This document shows, piece by piece, positions 6,291 through 13,213 of a stretch of DNA of 13,374 nucleotides (positions are counted from its first letter, which is position 1; every line of letters starts with the position of its first letter). Source of the DNA: Corynebacterium accolens (lineage in GTDB: Bacteria; Actinomycetota; Actinomycetes; Mycobacteriales; Mycobacteriaceae); the NCBI RefSeq assembly GCF_030515985.1, contig NZ_CP100376.1:304900-318273 (forward strand), written 5' to 3'. The position numbers were made by a program, and so were the translations under genes. The notes under the pieces were generated by a model that was not told the origin of the DNA, ran no database searches, and saw only the letters and a list, made by a program, of their open reading frames with translations.

Positions 6291-7292
6291 ATGTCCCGCA
6301 TCTTTCGTTCCGATGACGTGCAGGTAGGCGATCGCGTCGTGGCCCGGCGCGATTTTGGCGATGTGCACAGCGATGTCATTGGCCACGTCCTCAGCCTTAA
6401 GCCGCTGGTCATCCGCCCACAGCAGGTCGGCGGCTATCCCTCTGACCTCGAGGCAGTGGAGATCGCGCCCGAGCAGCTGAAGATCATCAAGCGCCTTTCG
6501 CCGCGCATGGTGCGCAATTCCGATATTCGCGCCGTCGAATACGCCACCGCCCAGGCCTTTCCCGGCAAGGAGCACACGTGGACCGCGGACGGTTCCTGGC
6601 TCATGCGCGCCGGCGATGGTGTGACGGGCCGGTCCAATTCCGCCGTCCCGCTCGGGCCTTCCGCGGGCTTCAATCCGGTGCCCGTCGAGGAAATCACGGA
6701 GTTCTACCGCCGCCACGATCTCCCGGTGCGCCTGCTTATCCCGGAGCGCATTGGCAAGCCTGCAGAGCGCCTGCTTGCCGATGCCACCTGGCACACCGAA
6801 CCCGAAATCCTCGTCATGGTCCTGCGCGATCTCGCAGACCTTTCCGCCGAGGCCCCGGGGTCCCACCCCAGCGGCGCGGAGTTTCGCATCGATGCCCAGC
6901 CCGATGACGCATGGCTGCAGATGTACCACTTCCGCGGCCAGGCGCTGCCCGCCGAGGCCCTGGAGTACCTGCGCGCCCGCATCGAGGGCACGATGGGCTT
7001 TGGGCGGCTCGTTATTGACGGCGAGACCGTCGCCATCACCCGCGGCACCATCACCGAATCCGGCGACGGCACCGCCTGGCTGGGATACTCCGCCGTGGAG
7101 GTAGCGCCCGCGCACCGCCGCCAGGGCTTAGGAGCGCTTTTGGGCCAGCACATGCTGCGCTGGGGGCGCGAGCAGGGCGCGAAGCACGCCTACCTCGATG
7201 TCCTGGCTTCTAATACCGCCGGCATTCGCCTGTACGAAAAGCTGGGGTTCATCGAGCAGCACCGCCAAATCTACGCCCGGCTGCGTGACTAG
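6291..7292 (+). CDS. GNAT-family N-acetyltransferase with N-terminal extension
   Basis: A 333-residue protein. The C-terminal ~100 residues are a GNAT acyl-CoA-dependent acetyltransferase domain: VAITRGTITE (247-256); the acetyl-CoA-binding motif RRQGLGALLG (276-285); and LDVLASNTAGIRLYEKLGF (302-320), the common motif-B end. Residues 10-65 look like a small beta-barrel (VGDRVVARRDF to VEIAPEQLKI), and 66-190 form a less clear, possibly second degenerate GNAT-like, region. The acceptor is unknown. Order next to def and xthA matches the M. tuberculosis Rv0428c neighbourhood as I recall it. Whether it acetylates N-termini freed by deformylase and methionine aminopeptidase is only a guess from position. 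Start ATG at 6291, 2 nt after def, without a recognisable ribosome site, so translation is probably coupled. Confidence 0.87.
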   Translation: MSRIFRSDDVQVGDRVVARRDFGDVHSDVIGHVLSLKPLVIRPQQVGGYPSDLEAVEIAPEQLKIIKRLSPRMVRNSDIRAVEYATAQAFPGKEHTWTADGSWLMRAGDGVTGRSNSAVPLGPSAGFNPVPVEEITEFYRRHDLPVRLLIPERIGKPAERLLADATWHTEPEILVMVLRDLADLSAEAPGSHPSGAEFRIDAQPDDAWLQMYHFRGQALPAEALEYLRARIEGTMGFGRLVIDGETVAITRGTITESGDGTAWLGYSAVEVAPAHRRQGLGALLGQHMLRWGREQGAKHAYLDVLASNTAGIRLYEKLGFIEQHRQIYARLRD

Positions 7293-7365
7293 CCCCCGCT
7301 AAGCTAGCCCGCCGGCCACTGCCTGGACTAGTCCGCGCCAATACCCGCGCGGTACTGTATTATCC
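7293..7365 (+). promoter_or_regulatory. xthA leaderless promoter region with inverted repeat
   Basis: TACTGT (7353-7358) fits TANNNT and ends 7 nt before the xthA ATG (7366), with no Shine-Dalgarno, so the message is probably leaderless. Directly upstream is the inverted repeat CCGCGC-N8-GCGCGG (7333-7338 / 7347-7352), overlapped on its left by the palindrome GGACTAGTCC (7325-7334). Either could be an operator, but GC-rich repeats are common here. Confidence 0.45.
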
Positions 7366-8175
7366 ATGCGCATCACCACGTGGAATATCAACTCCGTTCG
7401 CACCCGCGCCCAGCGGGCGCTGGACCTTCTCCACACGCACGACATCGACGTGCTGTGCTTACAAGAGACGAAGGTCAAGGACGATAAATTCCCCCGCGAG
7501 GCCTTCGAGGACGCCGGCTACCACGTCACCTGCCATGGCCTGAACCAGTGGAATGGCGTGGCCATCATTTCCAAGGAGGAACCGGAAGAAGTCTTTACCG
7601 GATTCCCCCACCAGCCCGGCTTTGCCAAGGACCCAGAAAAGCCCCAGGACCGCGAGGCCCGGGCGCTTGGTGCGCGCATCCGCGGGGTAGAAATCTGGTC
7701 GCTGTATATCCCCAACGGCCGCGAGATCACGGACCGTCACTATGACTACAAGCTGGATTTTCTCTACCAGCTCGCCCGCCACGCCGCCGGCCGCGCCCAA
7801 TCCAAGCTGCTATTAACCGGCGATTTCAATATCGCCCCGCGCGATGAAGACGTCTGGGATATCGAGGCCTTCCGCGGCAAAACGCATGTCACCGAGCCCG
7901 AGCGCGCCGCCTTCCAGATGCTCGAGGAGGTCGGCCTCGAAGAGGTCACGCGCCGTTTTACCGAGGATCAGCGCTATACCTACTTTGATTACAAGGGGAT
8001 GCGCTTTCACAAGAACGAGGGCATGCGCATCGATTTCCAGCTCACCTCGGCGCCGCTGGCCAAGCACGTCACCGGCGCGCGCGTAGACATGGAAGAACGC
8101 GCTGGCGAAAAGACCTCCGATCACTGCCCGCTTCATGCAGATTTCGATCTGCCCGATTTCGATTCCGTGCGTTAA
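7366..8175 (+). CDS. xthA: Exodeoxyribonuclease III / AP endonuclease (Xth family)
   Basis: A 269-residue DNA repair enzyme of the exonuclease-endonuclease-phosphatase fold. It cuts DNA 5' of abasic sites and trims 3' ends, in base excision repair. The active-site set is complete: Asn7 in TWNINSVR; Glu34 in LQETK; Tyr114 in LYIPNG (113-118); Asp153 and Asn155 in TGDFNIAP; Asp223 in MRIDFQL; and Asp252-His253 in SDHCP. Length matches E. coli ExoIII. Start ATG at 7366 gives the typical MRITTWNINSVR N-terminus with no extra leader. TACTGT 7 nt upstream and the lack of a ribosome site point to a leaderless transcript. Its TAA (8173-8175) abuts the ATG of the cardiolipin synthase gene (TAAATG), so the two are probably coupled. 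Confidence 0.96.
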   Translation: MRITTWNINSVRTRAQRALDLLHTHDIDVLCLQETKVKDDKFPREAFEDAGYHVTCHGLNQWNGVAIISKEEPEEVFTGFPHQPGFAKDPEKPQDREARALGARIRGVEIWSLYIPNGREITDRHYDYKLDFLYQLARHAAGRAQSKLLLTGDFNIAPRDEDVWDIEAFRGKTHVTEPERAAFQMLEEVGLEEVTRRFTEDQRYTYFDYKGMRFHKNEGMRIDFQLTSAPLAKHVTGARVDMEERAGEKTSDHCPLHADFDLPDFDSVR

Positions 8176-9639
8176 ATGACCTGGTCGCTCGATCTCAGCT
8201 TCTGGCAGCTGTTCTTCCTCATCATTGATTATTCCATCAAGATCATCGCCGTCGGCTTCGTGCCAGAAGGCCGTCGGCCCTCCAATTCCACCGCGTGGTT
8301 GCTGGCCATTCTGGTGCTGCCTGTCATCGGCCTGCCGCTGTTTTTGCTCATGGGCTCGCCGTATATCAACCGGCGCCGCCACCGCATCCAGCAAGAGGCT
8401 AATGAGCGCCTCGAGGATATTTCCGCCCGCACCCCGGATCACCCGAAGGGCATCCTGTCGGCGGAGGTGGAATCCGTCATCAAGCTCAACCGCGAGCTGA
8501 CCGGTTTTCCGGCGCTCATTGGCCACAACCTGGGCCTGCATGCGGATTACGATGAATGCATTCGCGCCATCGCCGCCGCCGTGGACCGCGCCGAAAAGTA
8601 CGTCTCCATCGAGGTCTATATCCAATCCTGGGACGAGACCACGGATGTATTTTTCCAGGCCCTTGCCCGCGCCACCGCCCGCGGCGTCAAGGTCCGCCTT
8701 TTGTTGGATCAGATCGGCAGTTTTAAGTACAAGGGCTATTCCTCGCTGGGAAATAGGCTCACAGAAATCGGCGTGGATTGGCGCCTCATGCTGCCCATCC
8801 AGCTGCACAAGGGCCGCTTCCGCCGCCCGGATCTGCGCAACCACCGAAAGCTCGTCATTATCGATGGCGAGGTAGGTTTTATCGGTTCCATCAACTTGAT
8901 CAAGCGCCAATATAAAACCACTGACCGCTTTTGGATCGATTACATGGTGGAGTTATCCGGCCCCATTGTCACCGCCATGAACGCGGTCTTCGCGGTGGAT
9001 TGGTACACCGAATCCGGCGAGAATCTCCCGCTAGATGAGCTACCCTATGACGATGCCCAAACCGTCGATGCCAACTACCTGCAGATGATTCCCTCCGGCC
9101 CCGGCTATACCACCGAGCCGAACCTGCGCATGTTTAACTCCCTGGTGCACCACGCCAAGCAGCGCCTCGTGCTGTGCTCGCCGTATTTCGTGCCGGATGA
9201 ATCCCTCTTAGAGGCCGTGACCACCGCCTGCTACCGCGGGGTGGATGTGGAGCTTTATGTCTCCGATACCGCAGACCAATTCATGGTCAACCATGCCCAG
9301 TCCTCGTATTACCAGGCGCTGCTTGAGGCCGGGGTGCATATCTACCAATTCCCCTACCCCTACGTTTTGCACTCCAAGTTCATCATCACGGATCCAGATG
9401 ACCAGGAGTTCAATCCGCTGTGCATGTTCGGCTCGTCCAATATGGATCCGCGCTCCTTCGGCCTCAACTATGAGACCACCATGCTCGTGGCCAAAGGCGA
9501 TCTCCTCGCCCAGTTCAACCAGCTCGCCGCCAATTACCGCGCGGTGTGCCACGAGCTCACCCTCGAGGAGTGGAACCAGCGCGGTTTTGTCCGCCGCTAC
9601 GTCGATAACGTCATGCGGCTAACTTCGGCCCTACAATAA
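8176..9639 (+). CDS. cls: Cardiolipin synthase (two-HKD phospholipase D family)
   Basis: A 487-residue membrane enzyme that makes cardiolipin, in the bacterial reaction from two phosphatidylglycerols with release of glycerol (family knowledge). Two N-terminal hydrophobic segments (about 8-28 and 39-60) are the usual membrane anchor. Two PLD motifs follow: HRKLVIID (His223, Lys225, Asp230), then GFIGSIN; and HSKFIITD (His399, Lys401, Asp406), then MFGSSNMDPRSFGLN (417-431). Both HxK(x)4D sets are intact, so the enzyme should be active. Length is typical of ClsA-type enzymes. The ATG at 8176 follows the xthA stop with no gap and has no ribosome site, suggesting translational coupling. It is the last gene of the def-side unit; no clear terminator follows its TAA. 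Confidence 0.96.
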   Translation: MTWSLDLSFWQLFFLIIDYSIKIIAVGFVPEGRRPSNSTAWLLAILVLPVIGLPLFLLMGSPYINRRRHRIQQEANERLEDISARTPDHPKGILSAEVESVIKLNRELTGFPALIGHNLGLHADYDECIRAIAAAVDRAEKYVSIEVYIQSWDETTDVFFQALARATARGVKVRLLLDQIGSFKYKGYSSLGNRLTEIGVDWRLMLPIQLHKGRFRRPDLRNHRKLVIIDGEVGFIGSINLIKRQYKTTDRFWIDYMVELSGPIVTAMNAVFAVDWYTESGENLPLDELPYDDAQTVDANYLQMIPSGPGYTTEPNLRMFNSLVHHAKQRLVLCSPYFVPDESLLEAVTTACYRGVDVELYVSDTADQFMVNHAQSSYYQALLEAGVHIYQFPYPYVLHSKFIITDPDDQEFNPLCMFGSSNMDPRSFGLNYETTMLVAKGDLLAQFNQLAANYRAVCHELTLEEWNQRGFVRRYVDNVMRLTSALQ

Positions 9640-9982
9640 GCATTGCTTGCCGATGCCCCAATAGCCCGCTCATAGGCTACCTAAACACAAGCTTTCTTTT
9701 GCAGAACCAGAGTAGAACTTCCCGCGTTGAACCGCGCACGGTATCACCGCAGAGATGAGTGTGTAGTCCACTTAATTGACTCCGGATCGGCGTTAATTAT
9801 TGGAACTAATTGCGAAAGATACGCCGAATCCTCCGCAGATTTCTCTCTTGTCTATTGCTTTTACTATAAACCCTGATTCTGACTTTGATATTGCTTATGC
9901 GCGAGAGCGTATCAAAAGCTTAGGGAATACAAGAGTGATCATATCGCGGCTATTCCGAAGAGGATTATTAAAAGGCGCTTCT
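9640..9982. other. Gene-poor, AT-rich stretch between cls and the CAP-protein gene
   Basis: The 343 bases between the two convergent genes hold no gene I can support. G+C falls to about 33% over 9841-9900 by hand count. A + strand frame with a TTG at 9800 stays open to 10093 (97 residues), but half of it is antisense to the CAP gene, it has no ribosome site, and I do not recognise the product; it may be a decayed fragment. No tRNA-like fold, no insertion-sequence ends and no strong terminator were seen. Confidence 0.5.
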
Positions 9983-10510
9983 TTAACGCCCAAAATTCTG
10001 TACGGCAAAAAGCTCACCGTTCGCGCCAACGGCAATGCCCGTGCCAACCGTTTTCGCTTCTGGGTCCAGCAAAATCTTCCTGTGGCTGGGTGAATTCAGC
10101 CACATATTTACCAGCTTCGCATCTGCGAAATCGTCCCATGCTTGAAGGACGTTTTCGCCACCGGCAGGAATACTATCCGGATAGGTTTCCCAGTGATTTG
10201 GCCGATGCTGCAAATCCCCTGTTCCTACCAAATGGTCGGCCCAGTCTTGAGCGATATTGTTTAACGCAGGGTTTTCTGTCACGGGATTTAAACCATGATC
10301 CGCCCTTGCTGCATTGACTTCGTTAACAATAGAGTGCGCACGGGCCCCATCGGGCTTCATGTGGCTAACTACTTCAGCAGCGTTACCGATAGGTCCTTGT
10401 GCCTTAGCTGGAGGGGTAGTTGCGGCTACCCCACCTCCCACTAATGCGGTACCCGCGATAGTCGGGGCTACAAACTTTTCAACAGAATCTGGAAGCATTT
10501 CATTGGACAC
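9983..10510 (-). CDS. Probably secreted CAP/SCP-domain protein (cysteine-rich secretory family fold)
   Basis: A 175-residue protein. Residues 13-37 are mildly hydrophobic and end in PPAKAQ, which looks like a signal peptidase site after AKA, although the N-terminus is acidic rather than basic. A CAP domain fills about 58-175: IVNEVNAARADHGLNPV (61-77), ALNNIAQDWADHL (82-94), LQHRP with His102, GGENV with Glu119, and WLNSPSHRKILLDP with His143; these three are the usual cavity residues. Function of bacterial CAP proteins is mostly unknown; they act outside the cytoplasm. Start: GTG at 10510 is preferred over GTG at 10519, because GAGGGA lies 9 nt before the former and touches the latter. It sits alone in AT-rich DNA, has a Shine-Dalgarno unlike its neighbours and no leaderless -10, which suggests acquisition from outside. 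Confidence 0.85.
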   Translation of the reverse strand: MSNEMLPDSVEKFVAPTIAGTALVGGGVAATTPPAKAQGPIGNAAEVVSHMKPDGARAHSIVNEVNAARADHGLNPVTENPALNNIAQDWADHLVGTGDLQHRPNHWETYPDSIPAGGENVLQAWDDFADAKLVNMWLNSPSHRKILLDPEAKTVGTGIAVGANGELFAVQNFGR

Positions 10511-10749
10511 ACTTACCACTCCCTCGGATAAACTTGACTACATTACTCTACACAATTTCTTTTTCTTCACCCCCAACCCTAACACAAAAGAAAAATATTG
10601 TCAGTACATAAATAATATTTAAACTGCATTTCCGATAAAATATAATTATATTTAAAGGCGTTTAGAGTTTAACTTACGATATGCGCGCATCCATAGGGCT
10701 CTCAAATATTCTCCCATCTGGAAAGGCTGTTTGCTGAGGCAGCCATTAA
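10511..10749. promoter_or_regulatory. AT-rich upstream region of the CAP-protein gene with palindromes
   Basis: G+C is about 27% over 10561-10680 (32 of 120 by hand count). It contains a perfect 16-bp palindrome AAATATAATTATATTT (10638-10653), an inverted repeat AAATATT / AATATTT (10593-10599 and 10614-10620), a 10-bp palindrome ATGCGCGCAT (10681-10690) and a GGCTG / CAGCC hairpin (10725-10744). The CAP gene promoter must lie here; TAGAGT (10545-10550, reverse) and TAATGT (10540-10545, reverse) are -10 candidates without a good -35. No gene was found. Confidence 0.4.
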
Positions 10750-10750
10750 C

Positions 10751-10790
10751 CACCAATAAAAATAACCGGCTGATCACAATCAGCCGGTTA
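10751..10790 (-). terminator. Intrinsic terminator of the ABC exporter operon
   Basis: A perfect 12-bp stem, TAACCGGCTGAT (10763-10774) with ATCAGCCGGTTA (10779-10790), and a CACA loop. On the reverse strand the stem is followed at once by a run of T (TTTTTATT, 10762 downward). It lies 34 nt after the permease stop and is the clearest Rho-independent terminator in the window. Confidence 0.92.
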
Positions 10791-10824
10791 CCAGTCATGT
10801 CTCAAACAATAGACCTACCCTCGC

Positions 10825-11601
10825 CTAAGCATCGCGCTTGTGCAGCACCAGCACGCCAAGGGCCCACAGCACTGCGGCCCAGATGAAGAATACGATGCCG
10901 CTGCCTGCGGATTCCGTCCACAGTGCGTTATCCACTGGGACATTGAATAGCCAGTTCTGGAAAGCGGTAAAGGGCATAAAGCTACCGATCTTATCGCCTA
11001 CCACGGGCATCATGCTGACGATTTGATCCACGCCCAAGTACAAAATAAGGCCTAGCGCCACAGAGCCCGCAGTCTGGCGAATGAGCATGCCGATGCCTTG
11101 GGCAAAGGCCACCACGAGGACCGCGGCCAGTGGGTACTTCCACAGCTGCTCGCGGCCGACTTCATCGTTCCAGGGGTCAAAGGTGGCGGAAATGGAGCTA
11201 TCGGCAAGCAGTTCCGTAAGCAGGTACGCGCCCACCACACCGATGAAGGTCAGTACGGCCGCGATGACCGCATATAAGACCAGCTTGGCCACGGCCACGC
11301 TCCAACGCCGCGGGGAGGCCATGAAGGTAATGGCTTGGGTGCCGAAGCGGTATTCCGTGGTCACCAGCATGATGGCCTGAATCATCAGCACCGGCAGGCC
11401 CAGGGATACCAGGAATACGACGGTGAACTCGGCTCCAATAGGCTGAAAGCCCATATCAACGGCTTCCGGATCGAGCGGCTCAGTAAACGCAGCGGTGACA
11501 CCGGCCCACCCCCACGAAAATAGAAGGAATAGCGCGGTGGTCCACCAGAAGGAGCGGGTGGTGCGCAGCTTAATCCACTCGGATTTCAAGATATTCAACA
11601 T
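10825..11601 (-). CDS. ABC-2 type transporter permease
   Basis: A 258-residue integral membrane protein with about six hydrophobic segments (19-38, 60-80, 103-128, 155-172, 178-197, 234-253). The N-terminal SEWIKLRTTRSFWW (7-20) and the loop TEYRFGTQAITFMASPRRW (82-100) are typical of ABC-2 permeases that pair with a separate ATPase. It should form the membrane channel of an exporter with the ATPase encoded just upstream. Start ATG at 11601, 6 nt after the ATPase stop, with AGGAGG about 11 nt upstream inside the end of the ATPase gene. The operon ends at the hairpin at 10763-10790. The cargo (lipid, peptide or drug) cannot be read from sequence. Confidence 0.92.
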   Translation of the reverse strand: MLNILKSEWIKLRTTRSFWWTTALFLLFSWGWAGVTAAFTEPLDPEAVDMGFQPIGAEFTVVFLVSLGLPVLMIQAIMLVTTEYRFGTQAITFMASPRRWSVAVAKLVLYAVIAAVLTFIGVVGAYLLTELLADSSISATFDPWNDEVGREQLWKYPLAAVLVVAFAQGIGMLIRQTAGSVALGLILYLGVDQIVSMMPVVGDKIGSFMPFTAFQNWLFNVPVDNALWTESAGSGIVFFIWAAVLWALGVLVLHKRDA

Positions 11602-11607
11602 GGCGGA

Positions 11608-12618
11608 TTAAACCTCCTGCTCGTTGGGGCGGGCGAACCCACCGGATTGGCCTGGCTGGCCGGATTGGCCTGACTGACCTACCTGCGCACCCGACACGCC
11701 AGGCGTGCCTGCGTGATACTGCACGGCATCGCCAGTGAGATCCATGAAGGCATCCTCCAGCGAAGCGCTTTTCAGGGTGAGCTCGTGCAGCGGCACCCCG
11801 GTAGAATAGGCCAGCTCGCCTACGAACTCGGTGGTCTGGTTGATGACCTCTAGCCGCGGGCGGCCCTCCTCATCCTTGGATTCGGTAAAGGAAACGCCCT
11901 CCTTCTTTAGGGCCTCACCGAATTCCGGGAGGTGGTTCGAGCGCACATACACCAAGGACTGCGAGTGGCCGCGGACGAACTCGTGGGTGGGCTTATCCGC
12001 AACCATCTTCCCCTTGCCAATGACCACGAGGTGGTCTGCGGTCTGGGCCATCTCGGACAAGAGGTGGGAAGAAATCAAAATGGTGCGGCCTTCTGCAGCC
12101 AGCGCGCGCACGAGCTGACGCACCCAGCGGATGCCCTCTGGATCCAGGCCATTGACCGGCTCATCCAGGATGAGGATTCCGGGATCACCCAATAGAGCAC
12201 CAGCAAGGCCCAAGCGCTGGCCCATACCGAGGGAAAAGCCGCCGGCTTTCTTACCGGCGACATCGGAAAGCCCCACCAGCCCTAGCACCTCATCCACGCG
12301 GGAGGCGGGAATACCATTGGACGCCGCCATCCACTTCAAGTGATTCGCGGCCGTGCGGTTGGGGTGTACCGCCTTCGCATCCAAAAGCGCGCCCACCTCA
12401 CGCAGCGGGTGCTCCAAGTCGCGGTAGTGCTTGCCGTTAACGCGAATCTCACCCGCCGTGGGCTCGTCCAAGCCCACGATCATCCGCATGGTAGTGGATT
12501 TGCCGGCACCATTGGGCCCCAAGAAGCCGGTGACCACACCGGGCTTTACCTGAAAGGTGAGATCCTCAACGGCGCGGACAGACCCGTAATCCTTAGTCAG
12601 TCCCTGTACTTCAATCAT
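11608..12618 (-). CDS. ABC transporter ATP-binding protein with Gln/Gly/Ser-repeat tail
   Basis: A 336-residue ATPase subunit. Motifs: Walker A GPNGAGKST (34-42), signature SLGMGQ (129-134), Walker B LILDEP (149-154) and the H-loop SSH (His185). A C-terminal regulatory region after about 215 ends SASLEDAFMDLTGD, as in the DrrA/CcmA-like ATPases of ABC-2 exporters. Odd: the last 30 residues hold a Gly/Gln/Ser repeat (GQSGQSGQPGQSGG), written in DNA as two tandem 18-nt units (11642-11659, 11660-11677). Start: ATG at 12618 gives the usual MIEVQGLTKDYG; GTG at 12624 would add two residues. Neither has a Shine-Dalgarno or a leaderless -10, so it probably depends on read-through from the Nudix gene 30 nt upstream. 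The inverted repeat GCACT-AC-AGTGC (12621-12632) abuts the start. Confidence 0.94.
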   Translation of the reverse strand: MIEVQGLTKDYGSVRAVEDLTFQVKPGVVTGFLGPNGAGKSTTMRMIVGLDEPTAGEIRVNGKHYRDLEHPLREVGALLDAKAVHPNRTAANHLKWMAASNGIPASRVDEVLGLVGLSDVAGKKAGGFSLGMGQRLGLAGALLGDPGILILDEPVNGLDPEGIRWVRQLVRALAAEGRTILISSHLLSEMAQTADHLVVIGKGKMVADKPTHEFVRGHSQSLVYVRSNHLPEFGEALKKEGVSFTESKDEEGRPRLEVINQTTEFVGELAYSTGVPLHELTLKSASLEDAFMDLTGDAVQYHAGTPGVSGAQVGQSGQSGQPGQSGGFARPNEQEV

Positions 12619-12648
12619 GAGCACTACAGTGCCATAATTTTGAATACT

Positions 12649-13143
12649 TTACCGGTACAGTTTTTCCACCCGCTGCCGCAGGGCGGGAAAGGCGTGGCGA
12701 AATGGCGCGATAAGCGGCAGGTTTTCCACTTCATCCAGCCCCACCCAGCGCAGCTCGTGAGATTCCTCGTTAGCGGTGGTGGGCAGGCGCAGGCCGCTGC
12801 GGGTGCGCGCTAACACGGTGGTATAGGTCCACTCCCCCGGCAAATCCCCCGCCGGAGGATAGGGCCCGGCCGTTACTTGGGTGTCGAGCACCTCGACATC
12901 GGCAGGCGCGATGGCGCATTCCTCGTGCGTTTCCCTCAGCGCGGCCTGAGTGGGGCTTTCTTGTAGGTCCCGCGCGCCGCCGGGAATCCCCCAGGTATTG
13001 CCATTATTGGTCCACGCAGCGCGGTGTTGCAGCAGCACCTCGCGCCCGGCAACGAGGAAGAGGCCGGCGGCACCGAATTTTCCCCATACGCGAATGCCAC
13101 TGGGGCCCGCCGCCCAGCCGTCTCCACTGTGAGGGTTATGCAT
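12649..13143 (-). CDS. Nudix hydrolase
   Basis: A 164-residue Nudix-fold pyrophosphatase, acting on a nucleoside diphosphate linked to some moiety; substrate unknown. The Nudix box spans residues 56-78 (GARDLQESP to CAI), with Glu62, Arg70-Glu71 and Glu74-Glu75 all in place. The Gly two residues after the EE pair is Ala77, a mild departure from GX5EX7REUXEEXGU. A strand upstream, GLFLVAGREVLLQHRA, and a Trp-rich WGIPGG lead into the box as usual. Start: ATG at 13143 (MHNPHSGDGW) is preferred over GTG at 13161, because TAGGAT (13151-13156, reverse) lies 7 nt before the ATG, as for a leaderless message, although AGGA just before it could also serve as a weak ribosome site. It is probably the first gene of a three-gene unit with the ABC exporter. 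Confidence 0.9.
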   Translation of the reverse strand: MHNPHSGDGWAAGPSGIRVWGKFGAAGLFLVAGREVLLQHRAAWTNNGNTWGIPGGARDLQESPTQAALRETHEECAIAPADVEVLDTQVTAGPYPPAGDLPGEWTYTTVLARTRSGLRLPTTANEESHELRWVGLDEVENLPLIAPFRHAFPALRQRVEKLYR

Positions 13144-13213
13144 ATTTCCTATCCTAGCCACACACGCGGGTAAATGGTGGCGCCCAGCACACTGCGGGCG
13201 TTATTCTAAGTAA
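13144..13213. promoter_or_regulatory. Divergent promoter region between the Nudix gene and the next gene
   Basis: On the reverse strand TAGGAT (13151-13156) ends 7 nt before the Nudix ATG. On the forward strand TATTCT (13202-13207) ends 6 nt before the ATG at 13214. Both fit a leaderless TANNNT arrangement. An inverted repeat CGCCC-N10-GGGCG (13181-13185 / 13196-13200) lies just left of TATTCT. Confidence 0.45.

Noticed and set aside
7813..8910. Long open - strand frame opposite xthA and cls
   Set aside because: It spans two well-identified + strand genes with complete catalytic motifs; it is a codon-bias shadow.
9800..10093. Possible + strand gene starting at TTG 9800
   Set aside because: No ribosome site or leaderless -10, rare start codon, heavy antisense overlap with a well-supported CAP-domain gene, and no recognisable family. 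Kept only as a low-interest lead.
10681..10690. ATGCGCGCAT palindrome
   Set aside because: A 10-bp palindrome with no partner site and no position relative to a promoter that would make it meaningful.
9640..10824. AT-rich islet considered as an insertion sequence or prophage remnant
   Set aside because: No transposase, integrase, flanking direct repeat or tRNA attachment site is visible; only composition suggests acquisition.
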